Below are positions 45,102 through 55,031 of a stretch of 64,000 nt of DNA, in pieces. The first letter of the stretch is position 1, and each line of letters begins with the position of its first letter. Origin of the DNA: Nodularia sp. NIES-3585 (GTDB lineage: Bacteria; Cyanobacteriota; Cyanobacteriia; Cyanobacteriales; Nostocaceae); NCBI RefSeq assembly GCF_002218065.1, contig NZ_BDUB01000002.1:1-64000 (forward strand), read 5' to 3'. The notes beneath the pieces were generated by a model. It was not told where the DNA came from and did not search any database. It saw only the letters and a list, made by a program, of their open reading frames with translations. The translations under genes and the position numbers were made by a program.

Positions 45102-48100
45102 ATGGCACTAGAATTTAAACACTTTGATACTAGATTAAATCAATGGATTCATACAGACGGAGATAGCAAGAATCCTGATTCTATTTTAACTGAAAAGTTA
45201 GATAATACACTACTTGAATCTTACTTTCCAGGTAAAGATTTTTCTTTTGGACATATTGATGAATATAGTAAACCAGAAGATTTACGAAATCATCCAGATG
45301 GTCACGTTCTGCTGTTATCTTCAAAAACTCGATTACTCTATGGAGAACCAGAATGTTTGGAAGTAATTGATAAACTTTGTCCAGACCGTAAAGACCGGGG
45401 GGCTTATGGTTCGATATTTTTAGGTGCTTGCAAAGATTCAATCAATGAGAAATTAAATATTCTGGTAGTAGACGATAGTACAGGCGAAAATGGGGGAGTG
45501 ATTGAGGATAAGGTTGCTTGGAAATTGACAGGAGATTGCTACGGTCAAATTTCCACAGAGCTATATGACAAGATTACCAAAAGAGAAGAACAACAAGATA
45601 AAACTTATCATGTAATTCAGCATCGCTTTGGTTGGAAAGAAGGGGATGGAGAAGATACTAAGTATCGGTTTGGTAAAGGGACATTGCGACCTTATGAAAT
45701 TGGAGAAATAAAATATGCAACTTCTGATAATCAACCCAAGATTGACCTAATTATTCCCATATCTAGTTTCAAAGGCACAGACAAAGATAACCCAGATGGG
45801 CCAAGTAAACCACAAATAAAACCAGGGCTATACCAGCAAAATATTTGGTTAGGTGAAAAAGCCCAATCAGAGAAGGGTAAAACTGCCATATCTCAATTAC
45901 TGGCATCATTCCCCCAAGGAATCAAAGACTTCGCGGAGGAACTGGAACTACAAGCTCAACAACTGGCAGAAGTTCAAGATGACCCTAGAAAGGTGGCTGA
46001 ACTGTACTGTGAAAAGTATGAGAAACGCAAAGCTTTTACTGAGGAACAAAAGGCATCTATACAGCAAGAAATCATTACGCCAGAAATTAAGGAAACTTTT
46101 GTCAAACAACTAGATTTATTTAGTTCTGAAGAAAATCAGTTAGATGATGAAGCTGAAAAACTTGAGCAAGATGATTCCTTAATGTACAAAATTATCAAAT
46201 CAGATTTACTGGGACATAATCAACTTATAGAAACGGAGAAAGTCAAACAAGAGTTAAATAAATTTATCCAGAATGAATGGCGTGATATTGCTGTTGGTAA
46301 AACATTGACTTTTGACCGGGGAATGATTATTCCTTCTAAGGAATTGAAAAATGGGGAAATTTGTGTGCCTTGGATGGATGAAGGCGAAAAAGTTCTTAAC
46401 TTTCGTTCTCCTTTTCTTAACTCTAATGGGTTATGTGTTTCTGTTAACAAGCATATTGAAGACCGTCTAGCTCCAGATGGTAAAGCTTTAAAAGGAATCA
46501 TCGTAGTTAATGATGAAGATCATAAACGAATACAAGCAAGACTAGAAGCTGGTGAAGTAGCACCAAGAGAAACCGAATCTGAACGTCAGGCTAGAGATTT
46601 TGATGGCGACTGCATTGGTGTCGCTCAAGCAAGTAAATACCCCAATTTTACAGCAGAAGCTGAATACAGAAACCAGCCCGAAAATGCATACTCTCCCACA
46701 GTCAAGCTAAAAAAGCAGTCATTCTACAGGGAGGACGGAACACAACCACCCTTTGAAGAAATTGCCATCCACATGAGCGACAGCATCAGCGTGGGGATCA
46801 TTAATAATCAAGTTACAGCCTTGGAAGCATTGGAGTCAGAAATTGAAGTCTTAAATACTTATGGAACACTTGAGCAAAAGTCACAATATTTAGACCAAGT
46901 TTCCAGCCATTATCAGAGTTTGTTTGATGAGGAACGTTACGAAAAACCCAAACCAATTAGGACAGAATATAAACCCTATATGGAACAGTTTGTAGCCCTA
47001 GTCGAAAATCCTCATAGAACGCCAGAAATCATGCAACAGGGGATGGATGTAAATCGCCAAATGTATCGCAGTATGATTGAAGAAGGATGTTATCAGAACC
47101 AAATAGCGGTAGATTTATTCAAAAGTGCCAAAAAACCTGAGATGGATTTAGTCAAGGAGAATCAACGCTATTTATATCGTGACGTTAATTATATTAAAGA
47201 TAAGAAATCGAGAACAGCTTATTTAAATACTGGTATTACTCCCAAAGGCTACTCACCTGTAGAATTATTAATCAGCCAAACTAATAAATACTTTGAAAAT
47301 TCCCAACTTGAATCACGCCCCATAGTTCAATTCCAGGATTTGTTCAAGGAAGTAGAATTCACCCCACAGCAAAGATTCTCTGCCATCTTAGCCAAGCAGG
47401 AATTTGACCAGAAATTTAACGCAGCCGTAGCAATGGAGCGAAGACGGGAAACTGAGCGCGGACCCTCTGCCATAATTCAAACACAGCAAGCGCAACTAGA
47501 AATTACTAACTTGACTCGCTATGGTCATCCAGGTATTTGGAATGGGCAAAGGTTGAATATTGAGCTAAAGGAAATTTCTGAACAATATCGCAGTCGGGAA
47601 CGCCCTCAGAAATTAATGGCGATCGCTCAAATTGATGGAGAGGTCGAAGATGGGAAACCTAAATATCGCAGATTGGGAACAGTCAGCCAGCAGTCAATAG
47701 AAGATTACAATTTGAAACCAGGAATGGTCACGGCTGGGGCTTTTCTCAAAGAAATTAAACCGGAAATGAGCCGGGGGCAAACTTCATTACTGTTTGCCCA
47801 AGCATACCAAAGTGCAGAAGCATTCCGCGCTTCTATCCCGGAGTCTGAAAGATTATCGGCGGCGGCAGCAGCTTGGAGTGTCTCGGCTACTAGACAAGAT
47901 GAAGTCGAAAATAAGCAAGATGTTCAAAAGAAAGTATCCAATTTCGCCTTTGCTGCTTTCCCAGATGAAATTGTGTCACGCCTGGAAGAACTGCAATTTA
48001 CAGACATGAAATTGGTGACGCTTGACAATGAAGCGAACAACTTCAAGGGGAAAGCTTGGAACCCAGATGAGAAATACCCGATAGAAATTAGAGCTAGTGA

Positions 48101-50216
48101 TCATCCACAGGATCATGAACGTCATGGCTCTCGACTCGTATTTGTACAAGACGATGCTGGGGAGTACAAAGAATTCGCCATGTTGGAGCCAAGGACAAGT
48201 CAGTTACCCATTGGCACAAAGGCTCAAGCCAAGATAGTGCCTGGGGAAACCTATACAGCCATTGGTACTGTCGAGCAACCGGGGAAAGCTCCCGTTGAGT
48301 TCACGATCAGAGAAATTAGTAAATTCTCTTATGCGGGGCGTGATTTTCATGCCGAACCAGCCAATCTTTCAATTGGGACAGTACCCGTTCCTAATCAAGC
48401 GGTAAAAATTCAACTGGATGGGAAAACACTGGGGGAAGTAGATGCTGATTCAATTAAACAACTTCAACAAGTCAATTATCTTAAGAGTGGCAATCAACTC
48501 AACCTGAAACTCACACCTATTGGTGATGGTAATAAAACCACAACTTTAATTGGTGAATCACCCCAAAGCAACTTGTTAAAAATTAATAGAGTTGATATAT
48601 ATGATTTTAAAAATGAAGTTTTTGACCAATCTGAATATATAAAGGTAAATTTACAAATTCCTGAATCCAAAACTAGAGATGCAGTATTTTTGGACGGTAA
48701 ACCATTAGGAGTGTTGCATTTCAAGAAGGACAAGGAAGCACTTAAAGACTTGGGAGTTCTGCAATTTGGTAAACTAACTGAAGTACCAGCTACACTGCAA
48801 AGTAATTTTTCTCATACCTTTGTCAAAATTGACCCCAGCACAGTTGAATATCCTGAAGTTTGGACTAAGGAAAGTCAAGCGTTTCCAGATAAGCCTGTTG
48901 CAGCTTCACCGCAACAGGAGATGATTGAAAGAAGTGCGCCGTTATTGCAAAAGGTTAAAGAACGCCCCACTTTTTTGTTTACTACTCCAGAAGATAAAAT
49001 GTTGGGGATCATGGGGATGGCGGTAGATGACCATAAGGTTGAAACTGTCACCCAGTGGCTAGAAAAACAAGATGTAACTTTTACTCAAGTACCAGCACAA
49101 CTGGAAAATAAAAAAGGATTGGCGGTGTTTAACTTGGTGACTGCCTCCATACCAGACCAAACAGCCGAAGCGATGACAAGGAAGTTTGGGGAAATAATTG
49201 AGTCCAGAGATGAATATCAGCAAAAAATCAATTCTTTACCAAATCGACCGAAATCTTTAAAAACGCCTGAGCAACCAGTTTTTACGCAAACTCCAATTAG
49301 TCAACCACAAATTATATCTGGTAAACCTATCCCGATGAACTATCCCCTGATTATGCGAGGTGAATCAAATTCTCTCCCAGTGGATACTTGCATCGATGCC
49401 ATGCGGGGATATGGCAGGACTCACACCACTAGAGCTTATGAACCTCACAAACAGTATGGATTTAAAGAAGGTGATATTGCAATCGCTTCTGGGGGAGGTA
49501 AGGAAGTAGCTTTTCGAGTGGGCAAGCAGTACCAAATTACGCAAGAGATGATTGCTGACCCCACTTACCAACAGCAATGGGCGCAAATGGAGAAGCATTC
49601 AGCCAAAGCATTACCAGAATTATTCACGGGTAAACAGAAAGTTTGGGGGCTACAGATGGAACCTCTGGGAGATTATGTTGAGGGCAAAATTGTTGCATTC
49701 CCTACACCAAAGATTGAGAAGAATAATCCTATGTCAATTAATTATGAAAATCTTAATAAACCAGTGACTATTGATAATTTGAGAAATTGGTACACTGCTG
49801 CTGACAAGTTGGGTAAATCAGATGAATATAAACAGAGAATTGTGGAGGTTGCTAATGAATTTAAACAAAGTCAAAAACTTTCAGACAAAGCTTTTACAGC
49901 CATGAATCAGGATACTCACGAGTACCAATCTATTAGCCGAATTACTCAAATTGCTCAAAAAATTGGCTCAGTTATGGGTAAACCTGGAGCCGATGGTTCT
50001 ACTCAAGTTCAAGGAAAAGTATACGATATTTATTTTAATGCTCAACAAGAAGATTTAACCATTTTTACTAAAGATAAAAATATAATTCTTGATATTAAAG
50101 CTGGACGACTACAGACTAATCAAGTTTCTCCAGAAATAGTAATTTTTTTCGATGAGGCAAATGTGAAAATTGATGAATATTTGAATAGAAATCAACAGGA
50201 AAGTATTGAACGCTAG
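45102..50216 (+). CDS. Giant RNA-polymerase-like protein (double-psi beta-barrel, DbDGD motif)
   Basis: A 1704-residue protein. ARDFDGDCIGVAQ at 499-503 carries the DbDGD signature that holds the catalytic Mg in RNA polymerase beta-prime and QDE-1/YonO-type single-chain polymerases. Before it, VLNFRSPFLNSNG occupies the place of beta-prime RxPTLHRxG. After it, SISVGIINNQVTAL resembles the following G-x-I-x-N region. Upstream, RFGKGTLRP (K192) and IPISSFKG (K224) could be the lysines of a first, beta-type barrel. The remaining 1000 residues are unique, with a late ASCH-like segment (GRTHTTRAYEPHKQYGFKEG). It has no obvious Shine-Dalgarno. It may be a plasmid-encoded polymerase that acts on transferred or plasmid DNA. 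Homology is a motif reading, and activity is inference. Confidence 0.7.
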   Translation: MALEFKHFDTRLNQWIHTDGDSKNPDSILTEKLDNTLLESYFPGKDFSFGHIDEYSKPEDLRNHPDGHVLLLSSKTRLLYGEPECLEVIDKLCPDRKDRGAYGSIFLGACKDSINEKLNILVVDDSTGENGGVIEDKVAWKLTGDCYGQISTELYDKITKREEQQDKTYHVIQHRFGWKEGDGEDTKYRFGKGTLRPYEIGEIKYATSDNQPKIDLIIPISSFKGTDKDNPDGPSKPQIKPGLYQQNIWLGEKAQSEKGKTAISQLLASFPQGIKDFAEELELQAQQLAEVQDDPRKVAELYCEKYEKRKAFTEEQKASIQQEIITPEIKETFVKQLDLFSSEENQLDDEAEKLEQDDSLMYKIIKSDLLGHNQLIETEKVKQELNKFIQNEWRDIAVGKTLTFDRGMIIPSKELKNGEICVPWMDEGEKVLNFRSPFLNSNGLCVSVNKHIEDRLAPDGKALKGIIVVNDEDHKRIQARLEAGEVAPRETESERQARDFDGDCIGVAQASKYPNFTAEAEYRNQPENAYSPTVKLKKQSFYREDGTQPPFEEIAIHMSDSISVGIINNQVTALEALESEIEVLNTYGTLEQKSQYLDQVSSHYQSLFDEERYEKPKPIRTEYKPYMEQFVALVENPHRTPEIMQQGMDVNRQMYRSMIEEGCYQNQIAVDLFKSAKKPEMDLVKENQRYLYRDVNYIKDKKSRTAYLNTGITPKGYSPVELLISQTNKYFENSQLESRPIVQFQDLFKEVEFTPQQRFSAILAKQEFDQKFNAAVAMERRRETERGPSAIIQTQQAQLEITNLTRYGHPGIWNGQRLNIELKEISEQYRSRERPQKLMAIAQIDGEVEDGKPKYRRLGTVSQQSIEDYNLKPGMVTAGAFLKEIKPEMSRGQTSLLFAQAYQSAEAFRASIPESERLSAAAAAWSVSATRQDEVENKQDVQKKVSNFAFAAFPDEIVSRLEELQFTDMKLVTLDNEANNFKGKAWNPDEKYPIEIRASDHPQDHERHGSRLVFVQDDAGEYKEFAMLEPRTSQLPIGTKAQAKIVPGETYTAIGTVEQPGKAPVEFTIREISKFSYAGRDFHAEPANLSIGTVPVPNQAVKIQLDGKTLGEVDADSIKQLQQVNYLKSGNQLNLKLTPIGDGNKTTTLIGESPQSNLLKINRVDIYDFKNEVFDQSEYIKVNLQIPESKTRDAVFLDGKPLGVLHFKKDKEALKDLGVLQFGKLTEVPATLQSNFSHTFVKIDPSTVEYPEVWTKESQAFPDKPVAASPQQEMIERSAPLLQKVKERPTFLFTTPEDKMLGIMGMAVDDHKVETVTQWLEKQDVTFTQVPAQLENKKGLAVFNLVTASIPDQTAEAMTRKFGEIIESRDEYQQKINSLPNRPKSLKTPEQPVFTQTPISQPQIISGKPIPMNYPLIMRGESNSLPVDTCIDAMRGYGRTHTTRAYEPHKQYGFKEGDIAIASGGGKEVAFRVGKQYQITQEMIADPTYQQQWAQMEKHSAKALPELFTGKQKVWGLQMEPLGDYVEGKIVAFPTPKIEKNNPMSINYENLNKPVTIDNLRNWYTAADKLGKSDEYKQRIVEVANEFKQSQKLSDKAFTAMNQDTHEYQSISRITQIAQKIGSVMGKPGADGSTQVQGKVYDIYFNAQQEDLTIFTKDKNIILDIKAGRLQTNQVSPEIVIFFDEANVKIDEYLNRNQQESIER

Positions 50217-50227
50217 GTATATAAAAC

Positions 50228-50992
50228 ATGGAAGCTATGGAAGCTATTGATTTAGAACAAGCACAACTTTGGTACGAAAAAGGAATTGAATATATTACCA
50301 AAGGAAATTTAGATGAGGTTGAACGCTGTTTTACGGCAGCACTTTATTATAATCCTAACTTTGCTGAAGTTCATAATGCTATTGGTTTAATTTTATTGAG
50401 AATAGAGAAATATCCAGGAGCAATCCAACTTTTTGATAGTGCATTGGCGATGAACCTTAACTTTGCTGAAGCATATAGTAATCGCGCTTTAGCTCGTTCA
50501 AAAATTTGTCATAAAACCGAATTCAATTTACTGCTTGATGATTTAAATAAAGCTATATCGTTGAAACCAGATTTAGCTGAAGCTTATTTTAATCGGGCTT
50601 GGGTTCATAAAGCTTTTCTGATTGATAATCAAGCAGCAATCCAAGATTATAATCAAGCTATTTCCATAAATCCTGAATATATAGAAGCCTATCTTCACAG
50701 GGGCGACACTTATTTTTTATCTGGGGAATTAGAAGAATCCATCCAAGATTTTGATAAGGCGTTAGCTCTAGATACTGACTATGTGGAAGCTTACAGAAGC
50801 AGAGGAGTAGCCAGATTTCAATTAGGTGATGTGGATGGAGCCAAGGATGATTTATTTAAAGCCTTTGACTTGTTTTATGCTCAAAATAATATCGTTCATT
50901 GTGTTTTTACTAGGAGTGTGATTATGAGATTATTTCCTGACTATGAAATATACAAGCATTTGTTTGGTGTAGAAAATAAAATGGCTACATAG
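50228..50992 (+). CDS. TPR-repeat protein
   Basis: A 254-residue protein with about six tetratricopeptide repeats from residue 8 to 220. Typical blocks are ALYYNPNFAEVHNAIGLILL, AISLKPDLAEAYFNRAWVH and ALALDTDYVEAYRSRGVARF, with the usual Ala, Gly, Tyr and Pro positions. It is a soluble scaffold for protein-protein contact. It starts 11 bp after the polymerase-like gene on the same strand, so the two are probably co-transcribed and could be partners. A terminator-like hairpin follows. Confidence 0.85.
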   Translation: MEAMEAIDLEQAQLWYEKGIEYITKGNLDEVERCFTAALYYNPNFAEVHNAIGLILLRIEKYPGAIQLFDSALAMNLNFAEAYSNRALARSKICHKTEFNLLLDDLNKAISLKPDLAEAYFNRAWVHKAFLIDNQAAIQDYNQAISINPEYIEAYLHRGDTYFLSGELEESIQDFDKALALDTDYVEAYRSRGVARFQLGDVDGAKDDLFKAFDLFYAQNNIVHCVFTRSVIMRLFPDYEIYKHLFGVENKMAT

Positions 50993-51039
50993 TACTTTAA
51001 TTAGAAAAAAATTAACCACTCTGTCAGCGAAGAGGACAA

Positions 51040-51180
51040 GGTGCAGGGGTGCAGGGGGCAGGGGAGAGAAACCCCTACATAAATGTAGGGGCTTTAATCC
51101 CTGTTGGCAGGGAACTTAAAATCTTTCCCCCTTGCTCCCGGCTCCTGGCTCCCCTGCCTCTTCTGGTCAAACAGAGTGGT
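51040..51180. terminator. Hairpin terminator inside an intergenic palindromic repeat
   Basis: CCCCTACAT (51072-51080) pairs with ATGTAGGGG (51083-51091) followed by CTTT. The outer arms are GC-rich (GCAGGGGGCAGGGGAG and CTCCCGGCTCCTGGCTCCCC), a repeat type seen between genes in Nostoc-like genomes. It lies between the plus-strand TPR gene and the convergent helicase gene and may serve both. Confidence 0.6.
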
Positions 51181-51188
51181 TCAATGTC

Positions 51189-54100
51189 TTAATTCAGAAT
51201 CCCAATCACAGCAGCCAGGATTTCTGTCGCTTTGTCATTAGCTGGAATAAATATCCGTTTGCGCCATTGAATTATCTCGGTGAAACATCCAATAGCCACA
51301 AGCCTTTCAGCTAAAGGCAAAGCATCAACTAACTCAATACGTCGTTCACCAGCAACGTAAGAACGTCGCACAGTTACACCACCCGGCAATTGTTGAGAAT
51401 ACCCCTCGTTGAGAACTAGAGATACTAGCTCTTGCGGAGAAAGCAGTTGATTCTTTAAACCGAGTTGTTCCGTAACAGACTGAATATCTTGTGCATTGAC
51501 CACCCGACCTAGCACTTTCTCGCCATCACTGGTTTGCAACCGATATACTCGATTGTTCTTTTGTGGTAACATTTTCCAGATGGGCAGCAATATGCCCGTA
51601 ACCAAGTGAATATGATCAGTGGTGAATCTGGGCAATTCGTCTACTTCTCTCGACCACGCTGCAACAAACTCAGGAGTCGAAACCTCTCGCCAAGTGGAAT
51701 TTTCTAGTTGTTCTTCAGATACGCGAATTTCTTTTTGCGGTCGCACAAGCAGAACCCGTGGAACAACGCCACCCTCAGAGTCGAAGAAACTATGAGTAGG
51801 AGTTGATACAGCCGCATTACCGGATTTCTCATTTACCATGAGTTGTCCTTGGTATTTAGCAGCAAACTCCAGGATTTCCTCAGCAGTTTTGATGTTGTTC
51901 TTTTGAGTGCGTTCTATCTTAAGGTAGTTAGTTATACTAGCTGTTACTGGGTGCGTGTAAACTGATTCGCAACTCTCAACCGTAAACCGTTCAGCCCGAA
52001 GCGTTTCAACACCAGCCTCAAAGATTCCATTGGCGATCGCTGTTTCAATTTGTTGATTCAACAGCAGTTCAAAACGCTCGAAAATCACATTCTGCATCCC
52101 GATTGTCAAAGCCAGTAGCCGATTGAGGAACTGTCGCAACGGTGGGAGGTCAATTTTCATGCCCCCTTCGTGGGATGTAAGCGATAGCCCGGTCATTTGC
52201 TCAAAAGTTCCTAGTGGCACTTCGTAAAATCGACCCTGGAAAATCTGCTTGAACAATTCATACAATGCGTACTCTGCGTAGTTCGATTCGAGATTGTCTT
52301 TGGCACTGAACATCCCATTACCGCCAGTTTGCCTCTGACCACGGGTGAGTGCGCCGAGACTGTCCAGCCGCCGAGCAATGGTTGAGATGAATCGACGTTC
52401 CCCTCTGACATTGGTAGTAACTGGTCGGAAAATTGGTGCAGATGCTTGGTTAGTCCTGTGACTCCGCCCAACGCCTTGAATTGCGTTGTCCGCTCTCCAA
52501 CCAGCTTCGAGTAAGTAGTGAGATCGCCGCCGCCGATTTACAGCATTGAGGTCAGCATGGTAACTCCTGCCAGTACCACCAGCATCAGAGAAGATGAGTA
52601 TTTGTTTCTCATCAGCCATGAATGCTGTAGTTTCCGCGATGTTTGCTCCACTACCCCGTGAATCCACAAATAACCGTCCGTTTTCATCCTTAAGGACTCG
52701 CTTACTGCGCCCTGTGACTTCAGCAACTTGCTTGTGACCGAAATGCCACAATAACTGTTCTAAAGCACCAGGGATGGGGTTAAGGCTTGCCAATCGGTCA
52801 ACCAGCGCATATCTCAAAGCTACAGCTTCTTGAGATACAATCGGAGAGCCATTGGCATCAAAAGCCGGTTCGGAGCGTTCATCTCCATCTTCACCCGAAT
52901 GAATTTCGTGTAAGTGGACAGGAAACGCACTTAACAGGTAATCCATAACATACTCACGGGGAGTTAGGTCAAGATTCAAATCCTTCCACTCCGAAGCGGG
53001 AACTTCATTGAGTCGCCGTTTTAACAGTTCCTCATTAGTCGAAACTATCTGGATGACAACAGCATGACCTTGGGCTAAATCTTGCTCAATGGCTTTGATT
53101 AATTGTGGGCATTTCATCCCAGTTAGCAAATGGTTAAAGAACCTTTGCTTGTGAGATTCAAACTGGGACATCGCAGACATTTTAGCCATGCGGTTGTATG
53201 TTTTCGCACCGGAGATGTTACACGCTTCTAGTGCTTTGTGAAGATTGTTATGGATAATTTGGAAAGCATCTGCGTAACTGTCATAGATACGTTCTTGAGT
53301 CGATGTTAACTCAATTTCTAATGTGTCATATTCTACGCCCTCAAAGGAAAGCGAGCGCGCCAAATACAAACCGAGTGCTTTCAAATCCCTGGCAACAACC
53401 TCCATTGCTGCAATACCACCGCCCTCGATGGATTCCACAAAATCCTCACGGGAGGTAAATGGGAAGTCTCCAGTCTGCCAAAGTCCCAAGCGATTTGTGT
53501 ATGATAAGTTAGAAACTTTGGTTGCTCCAGTTGCGGACACGTAAATCACCCGTGCTTTGGGTAGTGCGTTTTGTAATCGCAGCCCGACAATGCCTTGCTG
53601 AGATGCTTTGACCAAACCGAGCGAACCCTCTTGAGCCATCGCATTGCCCATTGCGTGACATTCGTCATAAGCGATCGCACCCTCAAAGTCAGCACCAGCC
53701 CATTCAACAATTTGCTTCAGGCGACTTTTACCGTTCTTTTGCGATCGCAATGTAGAATATGTGCAGAACAGAATGCCTTGTGTGAAGGGGATAGTATCAC
53801 CCAGCTTGATGTTGCTGAGGTCAATGATGTCCTTTTCAGAACCACCAAGCGCACACCAATCGCGTCGGGCATCCTCAATTAGTGCGGAACTCTTGGAAAT
53901 CCAAATAGCTTTTTTCCGTCCTTGACACCAATTGTCTAGAAGAATCCCGGCAACTTGTCTGCCTTTACCAGCACCTGTACCATCGCCCAAGAACCAGCCA
54001 CGGCGAAATCTAACGGCATTTTCTTCGCTATTTGCTGCTACAGTTACATTGTCCCACGAATCATCTACCAAGTATGAGCCGGAGAGAAATTCTGAGTGGG

Positions 54101-55031
54101 CTTGACCTGCGTATATTACGCTTTCAAGTTGTGCCTCAGATAGCAAGCCTTGAGTAATGATGTGCTGAGGCAAGTGGGGTTTGTAGGTGGGAACCGGGGG
54201 AGAAACAAGAGCTAAGGCTGCACTTTCACACAGTAGCGACGGATGTGGTTTTGCGTCCTTGATTCGGATTCGCTGTGGGCGATAGGTTTCATACAGGGCA
54301 TCCTTTAAACCTTCGCTGGCAATCCACTCAATTACCTCATATTCCAGAATAACCACATCTGGGATTTCTGCGGAGGTTTCTGGTTGTGAGACTGTAATAC
54401 GTTTGCTCCCGGTAACGACTTTCTTAGAGAACGTTGCTACCGCTTTGATAGTTGAACGCTGCCATTGCGAACGCTCTGGCAACTGCTCAATCAATGCCAA
54501 AATTTCAGGCAAATCGAGGGTTTCAGGAATACAAGGGATGTCGGCTGGATTAGCGGCTGGGATTTTGTCAATCACCGTAATCCGGGTATCCCTCTGCGTC
54601 CCATGCTTTGAGTAAACTTTCCCATTAACCCCAACCGAAAGCACTACGCTGGCTTTCTCCTGAAACTTAACAAAAGTCTCTCGCCAAGAGGGATTGGCTG
54701 GAGAAAACCAGTTGGCAGAAATTGTCACCAGCCGTCCGCGATGGCACAACCTTTGCAATGCCGAATTAATGTGCCGAGGGGTTGCATCTGGATTACGACT
54801 GTTGATTTTCGGAGATGATGAAAATGGTGGGTTCATCAGCACAACAGATGGCGGGAGCAACGCGATTTTGTGAGTTTGGACAAAAAACAAGCGATCGCGA
54901 AGCGCTCGGTAGGAATCGCTAAAAACCAGATTCAGTAAATTAAAAAAATTAGTTACACTAACACTAGTGTTTATACTGTCAAAGGTTTGATTTTTATGAC
55001 CAGAGATAAATAGGACTCGTTTTTTGGGCAA
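51189..55031 (-). CDS. DarB-like methylase/strawberry-notch helicase, N-terminus replaced by IS
   Basis: The native part ends at 54852. It begins within an N6-methyltransferase at VVLMNPPFSS (motif IV) and continues GRLVTISANWF, so the SAM-binding half is gone. The helicase domain is of strawberry-notch type: RRGWFLGDGTGAGKGRQ (Walker A), AYDECHAM (DECH), VIYVSATGAT, ILIFSDAGGTGRSYHADL and GRSHRTNQ (motif VI). Phage P1 DarB has this plan and protects incoming DNA from restriction. The first 60 residues of the open frame (TTG start at 55031) are encoded by the IS end. The methylase part is probably dead and the helicase may still be made. Confidence 0.75.
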   Translation of the reverse strand: MPKKRVLFISGHKNQTFDSINTSVSVTNFFNLLNLVFSDSYRALRDRLFFVQTHKIALLPPSVVLMNPPFSSSPKINSRNPDATPRHINSALQRLCHRGRLVTISANWFSPANPSWRETFVKFQEKASVVLSVGVNGKVYSKHGTQRDTRITVIDKIPAANPADIPCIPETLDLPEILALIEQLPERSQWQRSTIKAVATFSKKVVTGSKRITVSQPETSAEIPDVVILEYEVIEWIASEGLKDALYETYRPQRIRIKDAKPHPSLLCESAALALVSPPVPTYKPHLPQHIITQGLLSEAQLESVIYAGQAHSEFLSGSYLVDDSWDNVTVAANSEENAVRFRRGWFLGDGTGAGKGRQVAGILLDNWCQGRKKAIWISKSSALIEDARRDWCALGGSEKDIIDLSNIKLGDTIPFTQGILFCTYSTLRSQKNGKSRLKQIVEWAGADFEGAIAYDECHAMGNAMAQEGSLGLVKASQQGIVGLRLQNALPKARVIYVSATGATKVSNLSYTNRLGLWQTGDFPFTSREDFVESIEGGGIAAMEVVARDLKALGLYLARSLSFEGVEYDTLEIELTSTQERIYDSYADAFQIIHNNLHKALEACNISGAKTYNRMAKMSAMSQFESHKQRFFNHLLTGMKCPQLIKAIEQDLAQGHAVVIQIVSTNEELLKRRLNEVPASEWKDLNLDLTPREYVMDYLLSAFPVHLHEIHSGEDGDERSEPAFDANGSPIVSQEAVALRYALVDRLASLNPIPGALEQLLWHFGHKQVAEVTGRSKRVLKDENGRLFVDSRGSGANIAETTAFMADEKQILIFSDAGGTGRSYHADLNAVNRRRRSHYLLEAGWRADNAIQGVGRSHRTNQASAPIFRPVTTNVRGERRFISTIARRLDSLGALTRGQRQTGGNGMFSAKDNLESNYAEYALYELFKQIFQGRFYEVPLGTFEQMTGLSLTSHEGGMKIDLPPLRQFLNRLLALTIGMQNVIFERFELLLNQQIETAIANGIFEAGVETLRAERFTVESCESVYTHPVTASITNYLKIERTQKNNIKTAEEILEFAAKYQGQLMVNEKSGNAAVSTPTHSFFDSEGGVVPRVLLVRPQKEIRVSEEQLENSTWREVSTPEFVAAWSREVDELPRFTTDHIHLVTGILLPIWKMLPQKNNRVYRLQTSDGEKVLGRVVNAQDIQSVTEQLGLKNQLLSPQELVSLVLNEGYSQQLPGGVTVRRSYVAGERRIELVDALPLAERLVAIGCFTEIIQWRKRIFIPANDKATEILAAVIGILN

